Below are positions 35,252 to 44,432 of a stretch of 64,000 bases of DNA, in pieces. Position 1 is the stretch's first letter, and each line of letters opens with the position of its first letter. The notes below the pieces were generated by a model. The model ran no database searches, was not told the DNA's origin, and saw nothing but the letters and a program-made list of their open reading frames with translations. A program made the translations under genes and the position numbers. This DNA is from Oscillospiraceae bacterium (GTDB taxonomy: Bacteria; Bacillota; Clostridia; Saccharofermentanales; Saccharofermentanaceae). The stretch lies in contig CADAKH010000007.1 of NCBI GenBank assembly GCA_902788505.1, forward strand, positions 27,628-91,627, written 5' to 3'.

Positions 35252-36475
35252 TCAGTTAACCTGTGTAACGCCTTCTACATAGTAGTTCATTGAACCCTGG
35301 ATAACACCGTCATCAACGGAAGGGCCGCCTGCAGCTACGATCTCTTTACCGTCATTTGTTACGAGAGCAGAATTTGTCTTCTCAACTGTAACAGAACCTG
35401 TATCGCCACTGAATGAGAGCTTAACGCCTGAGAATACATCCCACTCACCGGAGATCATCATCTTCTTTGCAAGCTCAATAGCTTCCTTTGTCTGAGGCTC
35501 GCAGTTAGCAGAAAGCTCTGAAACGTCAACCAATCCGGAATTCAGACCTTCATAGTAGTTACCTACTGTTGTCATGAATGTTGAAGGATCTGTCATTGCA
35601 GCCTTCATAGCTGTTGCATAGTAAGCATCCCAGTTCCATACAGGTGCAACAAGGTGAGCATTAGGAGCTTCCTTTGTCATGTCTGAATTGTATCCGCATC
35701 CGAAAACACCCTTCTCGTTAGCAACGATCTGAGGCTGAGCGGAGTCACAGTGCTGAGCGATAACGCCGCAGCCGTATGTGTCAATGAGAGTCTCAGCAGC
35801 CTGTCTCTCAAGCTCCTGATCGCCCCATGTTGAGATCTCGTAAACATTGATCTTTGCATCAGGATTTACAGCAAGAACACCAAGTGCGAATCCGTTGATG
35901 CCTGAGCATGTCTCAGCATACTCTGTACCCCATGCGGATACATAACCGATATTGTTGTTGCCTGTAGCAAGAGACTTATATCCTGCTGCGATACCTGCAA
36001 GGTAACGTGCCTGATAGATTCTTCCGAAATAGTTGTTGAAGTTCTTGTCGTTTGAAAGATAACCTGTTGCGTGGGAGAAGATGATATCAGGATATTCCTT
36101 CGCCTTCTCCTCCATAGCATTGATGTAACCGAAGCTGATACCAAAGATGATATTGCATCCGTTACCTGCAAGCTGGTCAATTGCCTGCTTTACTTTTTCA
36201 TCATCCTCAGGAACATTATCAACGATGAAAAGATCCTTGGCAGGATCAAGACCTACCTGCTTCATTGCCTCTGTGATGCCGTGATGATGCGCATAGGTAT
36301 AACCTGCTGTGTCATTCTGGCTGTTGATGTAGATAGCACCAACTTTGAAGTCAGATGCCCCGTTTCCGCCTTCAGTTCCGTTTCCTGTTTCTTTAGCTGA
36401 ATTACAGCCGGCAAGCGCAAATACCGAAGTAATTGCAAGAGCTGCTGTGACGAGCATAGAAATCAACTTCTTCAT
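35252..36475 (-). CDS. BMP-family nucleoside-binding lipoprotein
   Basis: 407 residues from the ATG at 36475; TGGAGG lies 7 bases before it, while the longer reading has no ribosome site. The signal peptide MKKLISMLVTAALAITSVFALAGC ends in a perfect LAGC lipobox, so Lgt and signal peptidase II should process it. The mature part belongs to the basic membrane protein (BMP/Med) family: VGAIYINSQNDTAGYTYAHHHGI, DNVPEDDEKVKQAIDQLAGNGCNIIFG and YNSDMTKEAPNAHLVAPVWNW. BMP proteins bind purine nucleosides. First gene of the importer operon; xpt lies just upstream. Confidence 0.92.
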   Translation of the reverse strand: MKKLISMLVTAALAITSVFALAGCNSAKETGNGTEGGNGASDFKVGAIYINSQNDTAGYTYAHHHGITEAMKQVGLDPAKDLFIVDNVPEDDEKVKQAIDQLAGNGCNIIFGISFGYINAMEEKAKEYPDIIFSHATGYLSNDKNFNNYFGRIYQARYLAGIAAGYKSLATGNNNIGYVSAWGTEYAETCSGINGFALGVLAVNPDAKINVYEISTWGDQELERQAAETLIDTYGCGVIAQHCDSAQPQIVANEKGVFGCGYNSDMTKEAPNAHLVAPVWNWDAYYATAMKAAMTDPSTFMTTVGNYYEGLNSGLVDVSELSANCEPQTKEAIELAKKMMISGEWDVFSGVKLSFSGDTGSVTVEKTNSALVTNDGKEIVAAGGPSVDDGVIQGSMNYYVEGVTQVN

Positions 36476-36496
36476 ATATTGCCTCCAGTTCAAATA

Positions 36497-36525
36497 TTTA
36501 TATGCAAAGCAAATGCATATTCGAA
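36497..36525 (-). promoter_or_regulatory. possible promoter of the nucleoside importer operon
   Basis: Minus strand TTCGAA (36520-36525), 17 bases, TATAAA (36497-36502). The -35 is poor. It lies between xpt and the BMP gene, so the importer may be read from here, from the xpt promoter, or both. Confidence 0.4.
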
Positions 36526-36534
36526 AATTATTGC

Positions 36535-37143
36535 TCAGGCCTGCTGCCTGAATTCCAGTGAGTCATCCGTCATCTTGTCGATTATCGCAAGTGACTCCAC
36601 TCTTATACCCTTGGCACGGAGAGCATCTCCACCGCCCTGGAAACCCTTCTCGATCGCGATGGCGCATCCGGCAAGTTTGGCACCTGCTTTGTCAACTATC
36701 TCGATGAGTCCTGTCAGTGCATTTCCTTTTGCAAGGAAATCATCGACAATGAGCACGATATCATCCGGTGTGATGTAGTCACTTGATACCGCAATGTCAT
36801 AAGTCTGCTGATGAGTGTATGAATAGACCTTCGATGTGAGGATATTTCCGGTGAGGTTTAAGGTCGAATGCTTCTTGGCAAAGACTACGGGCAGTCCCAT
36901 TGAAAGACCTGCCGCAAAAGCTATCGCAATACCTGAAGATTCGATGGTTAAGACCTTTGTAACATTGTTACTCTGAAAAAGACGGGCTATTTCCTCGCCC
37001 ATTTCCTTAAGGAGTGTTGTGTCGATCTGCTGATTTAAGAAGCTGCCTACTTTGAGGACTTCACCCGGAAGGATCTGACCTTCAGCAAGGATCCTTTGTT
37101 CTAAAGCGCGGATAATAACCACCTCCCCAAGGATATAATCCAT
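36535..37143 (-). CDS. xpt: xanthine phosphoribosyltransferase
   Basis: Converts xanthine and PRPP to XMP. Clear Xpt sequence: RILAEGQILPGEVLKVGSFLNQQIDTTLL, VLTIESSGIAIAFAAGLSMGLPVVFAKKH and the PRPP loop IVLIVDDFLAKGNALTGL. The start is doubtful. The ATG at 37143 gives 202 residues but has no ribosome site and lies where transcription is predicted to begin, so it would be leaderless. A strong GGGGAGG at 37123-37129 points to an initiation codon at ATT (37116) or ATC (37113); the latter aligns with the Met of Bacillus Xpt. Next to a nucleoside importer, so a purine salvage unit. No purine riboswitch seen upstream. Confidence 0.93.
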   Translation of the reverse strand: MDYILGEVVIIRALEQRILAEGQILPGEVLKVGSFLNQQIDTTLLKEMGEEIARLFQSNNVTKVLTIESSGIAIAFAAGLSMGLPVVFAKKHSTLNLTGNILTSKVYSYTHQQTYDIAVSSDYITPDDIVLIVDDFLAKGNALTGLIEIVDKAGAKLAGCAIAIEKGFQGGGDALRAKGIRVESLAIIDKMTDDSLEFRQQA

Positions 37144-37150
37144 GCTAAAT

Positions 37151-37179
37151 ATATTATAATTATTACAATTTGGTGTCAA
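37151..37179 (-). promoter_or_regulatory. promoter of xpt
   Basis: Minus strand TTGACA (37174-37179, perfect) and TAATAT (37151-37156), spacing 17; TATAAT at 37153-37158 would give spacing 15. The predicted start of transcription falls at about 37144, almost at the first ATG of xpt. Confidence 0.7.
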
Positions 37180-37223
37180 ACTGAAACAGCACTACTTTTC
37201 ACTGATTTTCCAAACGAATATTG

Positions 37224-37880
37224 TCAGTTTTGCGGTATATACTCTGATACCGCCTTCGATATCACATCCGGAACTGCCTCGGCAAGATCCATGCCGCCGG
37301 CTTTAACAAGAGATTCCGGTATGGGGTTTTCCGTATAACCTGAACCTAAACAGTAATACAGCGAGCTTCCGGGACCTTTGTGATACCTGCTGTATGAAAG
37401 GATCTGACCCAAAAATTCAGCAGCATCATCTCCGATTGCCAGTGCAGGCACACCGTTTTGAGCAACGGCATTAAGAAGAGCCTCTTTACCATCATCAGAC
37501 AGTTCCGGACTCCCGGTGATGATGATTACCATCTTTGCAGGATAGTCTTTCGGAACCTGCTCATTGATCAGCATTCCTTCCGGATTGTATTCAGCTACAT
37601 GAAATGCCGGACCTTTTACCGGAAGTGTATCTTTCGAAGCACTTGCAGGATCAATAACCTTTACAACCGGCATAAGATGCTCCAATTCAGGCATGGGCTC
37701 TCCTATCCAGTATATTGCAAGATCAGTTTCCGCTATCGAATCGAGTTTTGCATTCAGGTCAGCATTCCGGTTAATAACAGCCTGTCTTTGCGTACTTGAC
37801 CCGAAAAGCATTGCAATGAAGAAAAAGAATCCTGCAGCCAGGAAAACAAGTACTATAAGCCCTGCTTTGCTCTTGTTCAT
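37224..37880 (-). CDS. membrane-anchored protein of unknown function
   Basis: 218 residues. One N-terminal membrane segment (AGLIVLVFLAAGFFFFIAMLFG, residues 6-28), then a soluble domain that should be outside. Strands such as MVIIITGSPELSDDGKEALLNAVAQNGVPALAIGD look like a Rossmann-type alpha/beta fold. No motif identifies a function. It follows the SseB-like gene by 2 bases, so the two are likely co-translated. Confidence 0.6.
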   Translation of the reverse strand: MNKSKAGLIVLVFLAAGFFFFIAMLFGSSTQRQAVINRNADLNAKLDSIAETDLAIYWIGEPMPELEHLMPVVKVIDPASASKDTLPVKGPAFHVAEYNPEGMLINEQVPKDYPAKMVIIITGSPELSDDGKEALLNAVAQNGVPALAIGDDAAEFLGQILSYSRYHKGPGSSLYYCLGSGYTENPIPESLVKAGGMDLAEAVPDVISKAVSEYIPQN

Positions 37881-37882
37881 CT

Positions 37883-38620
37883 TTAATCATTCCTTGCAGA
37901 AAACGGTTTAACGCCGGCAATGACCTGCCTGGCAAAATCCTCATTGCTGGATACGACCATTGCATCCATGTTATCGAGATAAGGGAGACAGTACTTTCTG
38001 AGATTCTCAAGAGTATATTTCAATGGTTCTCCCTCACCATCGGCTTCGGCAACAACAAGCCAGATAAGTCTGTCGGTGCCGTTCTCACGCATAAGCCTTA
38101 CCCATATCTTAGATACAGTGGGTTCAATAAGAAGATAACCGTCCAGTGCTTTCTTAAGTTCCGGCGGATACCTGTCAGGTTCGCCGACTTTGGCAGTGCC
38201 GTCGCCGCCGATACCCATCTGGGCACCTATCATCTTAAGCATATCCTTGCCGAAAAGCACCTCTTCAGAGCCCGGATTGACAACAAATCCGGAAAGATCC
38301 ATCTTGGGTGACATGACGACATCAATGAGATCTGCAAATCCGGCCAATACACCGTTCTGAGGTTCTTTTTTGTTCTCGAATGCGACTTCAAAACTGTCGG
38401 TATCGCAGTAAACGACCATATACTTAAGACCCTTTGAATCGCTTACGGCATGGAAACTGTAATTGCCGTCTGTACCGTCAACAGGGACGATGAACTTCGA
38501 CACTGCAGCTTCCTTAAGCACTGCGATCATATTCTCTTCAGAGCTGTCTTTGCGTATCCTGCCAAGAAGACTTACAAGCTTTTCATTCTCGATCCTTTCG
38601 ATCTTGTTGCCATCACTCAT
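37883..38620 (-). CDS. SseB-like protein
   Basis: 245 residues from the ATG at 38620; a TTG two codons earlier is possible. The N-terminal half resembles the SseB N-domain (AAVSKFIVPVDGTDGNYSFHAVSDSKGLKYMVVYCDTDSFEVAF, later AGFADLIDVVMSPKMDLSGFVVNPGSEEVLFGKDML), the C-terminal half the SseB C-domain (LLIEPTVSKIWVRLMRENGTDRLIWLVVAEADGEGE). The family was first linked with serine sensitivity in E. coli and is fused or near to secretion systems elsewhere; a role here is not known. Confidence 0.78.
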   Translation of the reverse strand: MSDGNKIERIENEKLVSLLGRIRKDSSEENMIAVLKEAAVSKFIVPVDGTDGNYSFHAVSDSKGLKYMVVYCDTDSFEVAFENKKEPQNGVLAGFADLIDVVMSPKMDLSGFVVNPGSEEVLFGKDMLKMIGAQMGIGGDGTAKVGEPDRYPPELKKALDGYLLIEPTVSKIWVRLMRENGTDRLIWLVVAEADGEGEPLKYTLENLRKYCLPYLDNMDAMVVSSNEDFARQVIAGVKPFSARND

Positions 38621-38640
38621 TTGCAATCAACCTCTTATCT

Positions 38641-39570
38641 TCAGAATATTGCTTTAACAGCCCATGCCCAGAACATAAGCGTTACAAGCATAAAAATCAT
38701 GGAAAGCGAAACGGTGCGGGCACAGAAATGCGGTGCCACATCGTGATTCTCTGAATATATTACATTCATTGATCCGCAAGGCAAAGCGCACATTAAGACA
38801 AGAACACTTTTGGTCTCTGATTCCATCGGAACAAAGCGCGATACAATAAGCAGCCCGCCAAGCATAAGCGCAGGAAGCACCATCAGTCTCAATGCAGATA
38901 CGATATATGCCTTCTTGTCTGTAACAAGTTTTCTGATCTTGACTCCGGCAAGCATCGAACCCATGACCATCATCGACATTGGGACTGTCATATCACCAAT
39001 GAGCTTAAATGTCTCGGTCAAAAAAGCAGGCAGTCTCCATGGGATCACAAACAGAACTATCGCCAGTATCGAAGCAACGGAAACGGGATTTTTAAAGATC
39101 TCGATCAGCTTAAACTTCGGTTTTCTGGAGAAAAGATAAACCGCATAAGTGTAGAAAAACAGGTTGTAGCATAGATTGAATACAGCAGCCAGAAGCAGGC
39201 CGTAACTTCCGTACAGTGCCTCCATCAGAGGAAAGCCGACAAAACCTGTATTGGCGAATGCTGTACATGTGATCATTATCCTGCGCTCATCATCAGTTAA
39301 CTTCGCCTTCTTCAATGAAAGACTCATAACGATAAGTGTCAGAGCATAATAGATGATCGCACCTGCAGCGCACATGATCATTCCGTTCACGGCCGAATTC
39401 GAGAAGGTATGCTGGCTCGAATTGAATATCATGAACGGCAGAACAGCCGTAAGCAAAATCCTGGACAATGCCTTCTCAGCCGCAGCATCTATTACCTTTG
39501 TCTTATTCAGTACAAAGCCGAGTGCAAGAAAGATAAAGATCTTGAAAAAAACAATATAGACCTGGATCAT
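38641..39570 (-). CDS. AEC (auxin efflux carrier) family transporter
   Basis: 309 residues with about ten membrane segments in the two five-helix halves of the AEC family. Typical elements are FIFLALGFVLNKTKVIDAAAEKALSRILLTAVLPFMIFNSSQ, TAFANTGFVGFPLMEALYGSYGL and PMSMMVMGSMLAGVKI. Members move organic acids or amino acid-like anions; the substrate cannot be inferred. It starts 4 bases after glpK and precedes the SseB-like gene. Confidence 0.9.
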   Translation of the reverse strand: MIQVYIVFFKIFIFLALGFVLNKTKVIDAAAEKALSRILLTAVLPFMIFNSSQHTFSNSAVNGMIMCAAGAIIYYALTLIVMSLSLKKAKLTDDERRIMITCTAFANTGFVGFPLMEALYGSYGLLLAAVFNLCYNLFFYTYAVYLFSRKPKFKLIEIFKNPVSVASILAIVLFVIPWRLPAFLTETFKLIGDMTVPMSMMVMGSMLAGVKIRKLVTDKKAYIVSALRLMVLPALMLGGLLIVSRFVPMESETKSVLVLMCALPCGSMNVIYSENHDVAPHFCARTVSLSMIFMLVTLMFWAWAVKAIF

Positions 39571-39574
39571 TTAA

Positions 39575-41113
39575 TCAGTCGTTTCCGGAAAGAAGTGTTG
39601 CTCTTACGGCAGAACGATACCCCTCCATCTTCTCGGATACTTCGAATGCAGACATCTTCGGTTCATATGAAGCTCCGGCCTTATAGAATTTTCCGGTCTG
39701 TCCGATGGATTCAAAGATACCGGATTCTATACCGGCGGCAAGACCTGCTCCCATTGCGGTCATCTCATCGCTCAGTGCTCTTGTGATGGTAACACCCAGA
39801 AGATCTGATTGAAGCTGCATCAGGAATGCACTCGCGCAGACACCGCCGTCAACTTTCATCTGTCCTGCTTTTATACCTGTGTCATCAGTCATTAAGTTAA
39901 CCAGTTCTGTTACCTGATAAGCAATGGATTCGACACCTGCTCTTACCAGCTGTGCTCTGCCGGTTCCTCTTGTAAGTCCGGTCAGGACGCCTCTTGCATC
40001 GGGTTTCCAATATGGTGCGCCGAGTCCGGTAAATGCAGGAACAAGATAGACTCCTCCGCAATCTTCAATGGAATTGCAATAGTCATCACATTCGGAAGGA
40101 TCATTTATAAATCCGAGCTCATCCTTAAGCCAGCTGATTACTGAACCGGCCTGGAAAATACTTCCTTCCAAAGCATAATTAGTAACACCCTTTATGGACC
40201 ATGCACACGATGTGAGAAGCCCGTTTTTGGAAAAGACAGGTTCGGTTCCGAGATTCATCAAAGTGAAACTTCCTGTTCCGTATGTGGTCTTTGAATCGCC
40301 TTTGTTTATTGCATTCTGGCCAAGAAGAGCAGCTGGCTGATCGCCAAGGACACCTGCGATACGGACACCGTTTAAAGAAAGGAGATCCCTGATCTCACTC
40401 TCCACAAAACCGTTGTCTTTCAGATATTCTTCACTTATATCGACCTGCCCGTAATCAGCACAGGACTCCATGGGCTTTGCCAATGTCTTTTCAGGGATTC
40501 CGAAAAGATCCAGGAACTCCTGATCGTACTTTTTCTTTGAAATATCGAAAAGCATTGTTCTTGAGCAATTCGAATAATCGGATGCGTAGGTTTTTCCGCC
40601 GGTAAGTCTGAACACAAGAAAACCGTCAATGGTTGAAAGATATGCTTCACCCGAAGTGCAGCATTCTTTCAGGCCCGGGATATTTTCCTGAAGCCAGAGC
40701 ATTTTAGTGGCAGAAAAATAAGGGTCGATCTTAAGACCTGTTATCTCGGTTATCCTCCTGCCCTGTTCCCTGATCTCAGGACGTCTGCAGATGTCCGATG
40801 TTCTTCTGCACTGCCATACGATCGCCTGTGTAAAAGGCTTTCCCGAAGGCGAGAAAGCAACCGTCGTCTCACGCTGATTCGTAATACCCATCGAACAGAT
40901 ATTGCCGGCAGCTTCAGGATGATCTTTAAGGATCATCGCAATTGCTTTCAGAACAGATAAGTAAATTTCCTCTGCATCGTGACTTACCCAACCGGGCTGA
41001 GGATAATACTGCTTGAACGGCACATGCGTGCCCTTGGAAAGATTACCCTCCTCATCAAGAAGAAAAGCCTTTGTCGAAGTAGTTCCCTGATCAATGCAAA
41101 GAATGTATTTCAT
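39575..41113 (-). CDS. glpK: glycerol kinase
   Basis: 512 residues, FGGY kinase fold with two actin-like domains. GlpK-specific stretches: IDQGTTSTKAFLLDEEG at the ATP site, SMGITNQRETTVAF, GLKIDPYFSATKMLWL, TYGTGSFTLMNLG, ALEGSIFQAGSVISWL and AFTGLGAPYWKPDARGVL, ending with VDGGVCASAFLMQLQSDLLG. It phosphorylates glycerol to sn-glycerol 3-phosphate. No glpF or glpD is next to it; the neighbours are malQ and an AEC transporter. Confidence 0.93.
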   Translation of the reverse strand: MKYILCIDQGTTSTKAFLLDEEGNLSKGTHVPFKQYYPQPGWVSHDAEEIYLSVLKAIAMILKDHPEAAGNICSMGITNQRETTVAFSPSGKPFTQAIVWQCRRTSDICRRPEIREQGRRITEITGLKIDPYFSATKMLWLQENIPGLKECCTSGEAYLSTIDGFLVFRLTGGKTYASDYSNCSRTMLFDISKKKYDQEFLDLFGIPEKTLAKPMESCADYGQVDISEEYLKDNGFVESEIRDLLSLNGVRIAGVLGDQPAALLGQNAINKGDSKTTYGTGSFTLMNLGTEPVFSKNGLLTSCAWSIKGVTNYALEGSIFQAGSVISWLKDELGFINDPSECDDYCNSIEDCGGVYLVPAFTGLGAPYWKPDARGVLTGLTRGTGRAQLVRAGVESIAYQVTELVNLMTDDTGIKAGQMKVDGGVCASAFLMQLQSDLLGVTITRALSDEMTAMGAGLAAGIESGIFESIGQTGKFYKAGASYEPKMSAFEVSEKMEGYRSAVRATLLSGND

Positions 41114-41125
41114 TTTCGAGTTTCC

Positions 41126-42751
41126 TTATCTGAAATAGATCCTGTTAAGATCCCTGTACCATTCGTTATCTATTGAATCAAAATCTTCCTTGGTAAACCT
41201 TACCACCCAGTTGCCTGTCGGAGTTCCGGGAATGTTCATTCTTGTATCCGCACCGTATCCGAGCATATCCTGGATAGGTATTATCGTAACGTCAGCATGG
41301 CTCATCCAAAGTGTCTTGATAATAGCTCTGCAGGAAGCACTGTGCGTACCGCCGTCGCCCCAGTTATCGCCTGTGAAACCGCAGTATTCAAGACATGTCT
41401 TTCTGACTTCCTCAGGACTGTCCCAGAGCCATCCCAAAAGTGTATTGTTGTCGTGTGTTCCTGTATATGCGACACAGTTGTTGTCAAAATTGTGAGGAAG
41501 GAACGAACTGTTATCACCGGGATAGAATGTGAATTCCATTACACGCATTCCGGGTATTCCGACCTTGCTCATAAAATCAACAAGATCAGGTGTTACTTCA
41601 CCCAGATCCTCTGCAATAAGGCGGGATCTGTCCTTGAATTTTTTGTCATACGCTTCGAAGAAATCAAGACCGGGACCGGGAATCCATTTTCCGTCTCTGG
41701 CATTCTCGGCATTGGCATCGATCTCACAATAGGAAGAGAATGCACGGAAGTGGTCGATCCTCAAGTAATCGAAAAGCTTGAAATTATCTTCAAGTCTGCT
41801 CATCCACCATGCATAATGATCTTCTTTCATCTTTTTCCAGTCGTAGATAGGATTGCCCCAAAGCTGTCCGTCTGCGCAGAAATAGTCCGGAGGAACACCT
41901 GCCACGCTTTCGAAAACAAGTGCTTCCGGCTTGGGTTTTCTGGGTTCTTTCAAAGGCTCGCCGTCTTTACCGGTCTCGCCCTTTTCGAGCTCCTGCTTAT
42001 ACTTATCCAAAGCCTTTTCATAGTCTTTAAGGACTTTGTTCACTTTTGCTGCCGATGCCATCTTGAACAGGTCTCTGCTTGCCCAGACATCAGCTGAATC
42101 GCCTGATACATAGAAAGGAATATCACCGATTATCGAAATACCTGCATCGTTGATCTCCTTTTTGATATGCGCCCATTCATCGAAGAACAGATACTGTACA
42201 AAACCGTGATATCTGTAATTGGGGTCATTCTTAAGTTCTGCAACAGCAGACTTGTCGTAGTTGCGAAGTCTTGAATCAGACCATTCCCACCACGGCTTTC
42301 CAAAGTCTGCATCCTTTACCGCCTGGTAAGCTGCAACATCCTGGACCCACTTGTTGTCCTTGATGAACTTATCTGCTTTTGCGAGAAGATCCTTGTCTGC
42401 ACGCTCAAAAGCTTTTCTTAAAAGCTCATCCCTGTTGGTCCTTAAGAAATCGTAATCTATTCTCCACTTATTCTGTGTATACTCTGCCTGCTGTACTTCT
42501 GCAGGTGAGAGAAGTCCTCTGTCTAAAAGTCTTCTCGGGTCTATAAAAAGCCAGTTGCCTGCAAAAGCCGAGAAACTCTGATAAGGGGAATTGCCCATAC
42601 CGGGATAAGAAAAAGGCAGAACCTGCCAGTACTTCATTCCCTGAGAAGCCAATTGCTTAGCAAAATCAATTGCCTCCTGTCCCATCACACCCGTGCCGAA
42701 CGGACCCGGGAGTGAACTGATATGCATCAGAACGCCTCCACCACGCTTCAT
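41126..42751 (-). CDS. malQ: 4-alpha-glucanotransferase (amylomaltase, GH77)
   Basis: 541 residues. It transfers maltodextrin units and releases glucose. GH77 motifs: GVLMHISSLPGPFGTGVMG at the N-terminus, YQSFSAFAGNWLFIDP, IIGDIPFYVSGDSADVWA, LRIDHFRAF (nucleophile Asp), LIAEDLGEVTPDLVDF (acid/base Glu) and YTGTHDNNTLLGW. A ~40-residue Lys/Glu-rich insertion (ALDKYKQELEKGETG...PKPEAL, near 250-290) interrupts the catalytic domain and is not common; it lies before the EALVFESVAGVPPDYF segment. Confidence 0.95.
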   Translation of the reverse strand: MKRGGGVLMHISSLPGPFGTGVMGQEAIDFAKQLASQGMKYWQVLPFSYPGMGNSPYQSFSAFAGNWLFIDPRRLLDRGLLSPAEVQQAEYTQNKWRIDYDFLRTNRDELLRKAFERADKDLLAKADKFIKDNKWVQDVAAYQAVKDADFGKPWWEWSDSRLRNYDKSAVAELKNDPNYRYHGFVQYLFFDEWAHIKKEINDAGISIIGDIPFYVSGDSADVWASRDLFKMASAAKVNKVLKDYEKALDKYKQELEKGETGKDGEPLKEPRKPKPEALVFESVAGVPPDYFCADGQLWGNPIYDWKKMKEDHYAWWMSRLEDNFKLFDYLRIDHFRAFSSYCEIDANAENARDGKWIPGPGLDFFEAYDKKFKDRSRLIAEDLGEVTPDLVDFMSKVGIPGMRVMEFTFYPGDNSSFLPHNFDNNCVAYTGTHDNNTLLGWLWDSPEEVRKTCLEYCGFTGDNWGDGGTHSASCRAIIKTLWMSHADVTIIPIQDMLGYGADTRMNIPGTPTGNWVVRFTKEDFDSIDNEWYRDLNRIYFR

Positions 42752-42754
42752 TAT

Positions 42755-42783
42755 TTGTAATTCCCTTCTTTCTTATATATAAT
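42755..42783 (+). promoter_or_regulatory. predicted promoter of prfC
   Basis: TTGTAA (42755-42760), 17 bases, TATAAT (42778-42783, perfect). Expected transcript start near 42790, a leader of about 36 bases before the ATG at 42826. Confidence 0.7.
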
Positions 42784-42825
42784 TACTTGTCTCTAAAGAA
42801 CTATTATACATTTATTGAGGGTAAA

Positions 42826-44430
42826 ATGAATTCTGTTGATGAAATAAAAAGACGTCGCACGTTTGCGATCATATCACACCCGGACGCCGGTAAGACCACT
42901 ATCACCGAGAAACTCCTTCTCTACGGTGGTGCCATTCATCAGGCCGGTTCGGTAAAAGCGCGTAAGGCAGCACGCCACGCTACTTCCGACTGGATGGAGA
43001 TCGAGAAAAAGCGTGGTATCTCAGTTACCTCATCAGTAATGCAGTTCGAATACGACGGCTGCCACATCAATATCCTTGATACCCCTGGTCACCAGGACTT
43101 CTCTGAGGACACATACAGAACACTCTGTGCTGCAGATGCTGCGGTAATGGTCCTCGACGGTGCAAAGGGTGTAGAGACACAGACTATCAAACTCTTCCAG
43201 GTATGCAGAAGACGCGGTATCCCGATCTTCACATTCATAAACAAGATGGACCGTGCATCCAAGAATCCTTTCGATCTCATGGATGAACTCGAGAAGGTTC
43301 TTGGAATAAGATCAGTACCTATCAACTGGCCTATCGGAACAGATGGTGACTTTGAAGGCGTATATGAGAGAGAGACAAGAAGTGTCCTTCTTTTCGACCG
43401 CGAGAACAATGACCACGGCGCTTCAATGGTTACACAGAGCGTATCAGGAATCGATGACCCCAAGCTCGATGAAATGCTTATGCCGGGTCACATTGAAATA
43501 CTCAGGAACGACATCGAGCTCCTTGATATGGCCGGTGATGAGCTTGATATGGATAAGGTCCTCGCCGGAGAACTCACACCTGTATTCTTCGGTTCTGCTA
43601 TCACGAACTTCGGTGTTGAGCCATTCTTAAAGCACTTTCTTAAGATGAGTCCCGGACCTGCCGTTCACCACACGACAGACGGCATGGTGGAGCCTGAAGA
43701 TCCCATGTTCTCCGGTTTCGTATTCAAGATCCAGGCCAACATGGACCCTTCACACCGTGACAGAATGGCATTCATAAGAATCTGCTCCGGTCAGTACGAA
43801 AAGAACATGACTGTAAATCTCATGCGTACAGGCAAGAAGATAACTCTCGCACAGCCCCAGCAGTTCATGGCACAGGACAGAGCCATCACGGAAGAGGCTT
43901 TCGCAGGCGACATTATAGGTATATTCGATCCGGGTAATTTCAGGATCGGTGATACCATCATCTCAACAAACAGAAAATTTGAATTCGATCCTATTCCGGT
44001 ATTTGCACCCGAAAATTTTGCACGCGTTGAACCTAAGGATTCAATGAAGCGCAAGCAGTTCCTCAAGGGTATCGAACAGCTCTCACAGGAAGGTGCCGTT
44101 CAGCTTTACAAGCAGCCCAACATCGGTACAGAGACCTATGTTATGGGCGTTGTCGGTATTCTCCAGTTTGATGTACTCGAATACAGACTTAAGTCGGAAT
44201 ATAACGTTGATATCGTAAGAACACCCCTGCCCTACCGTCTTGCGCGCTGGGCAAAGTCTGATGTCGAAGGATTTGATGCTAAGGAGATGACTCTTACTTC
44301 CACTTCGCTTCTCGTTCTGGACAGAGACGATGAGCCGGTCGTGCTTTTCGAATCTGAATGGGCAGTCGACTGGGCGATCGATCACAACGAAAAGATGAAG
44401 CTCTCGTTCGAGAATATCAATTCAAAGTAA
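42826..44430 (+). CDS. prfC: peptide chain release factor 3
   Basis: 534 residues from the ATG at 42826. The upstream TTG at 42787 lies at the expected transcript start and is unlikely. RF3 is a GTPase that removes RF1 and RF2 from the ribosome after peptide release. G-motifs: SHPDAGKTTITEKLL, DTPGHQDFSEDTYRTL, NKMDR; RF3-specific stretches are KARKAARHATSDWMEIEKKRGISVTSS and GVVGILQFDVLEYRL. The ribosome site is GAGGG with a short distance. The only large plus-strand gene here; its stop is 2 bases from the end of the convergent GH3 gene, with no separate terminator. Confidence 0.96.
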   Translation: MNSVDEIKRRRTFAIISHPDAGKTTITEKLLLYGGAIHQAGSVKARKAARHATSDWMEIEKKRGISVTSSVMQFEYDGCHINILDTPGHQDFSEDTYRTLCAADAAVMVLDGAKGVETQTIKLFQVCRRRGIPIFTFINKMDRASKNPFDLMDELEKVLGIRSVPINWPIGTDGDFEGVYERETRSVLLFDRENNDHGASMVTQSVSGIDDPKLDEMLMPGHIEILRNDIELLDMAGDELDMDKVLAGELTPVFFGSAITNFGVEPFLKHFLKMSPGPAVHHTTDGMVEPEDPMFSGFVFKIQANMDPSHRDRMAFIRICSGQYEKNMTVNLMRTGKKITLAQPQQFMAQDRAITEEAFAGDIIGIFDPGNFRIGDTIISTNRKFEFDPIPVFAPENFARVEPKDSMKRKQFLKGIEQLSQEGAVQLYKQPNIGTETYVMGVVGILQFDVLEYRLKSEYNVDIVRTPLPYRLARWAKSDVEGFDAKEMTLTSTSLLVLDRDDEPVVLFESEWAVDWAIDHNEKMKLSFENINSK

Positions 44431-44432
44431 GA

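Noticed and set aside
37144..37223. Purine riboswitch before xpt
   Set aside because: The promoter puts the transcript start at the first codon, and no conserved purine-aptamer core is present.
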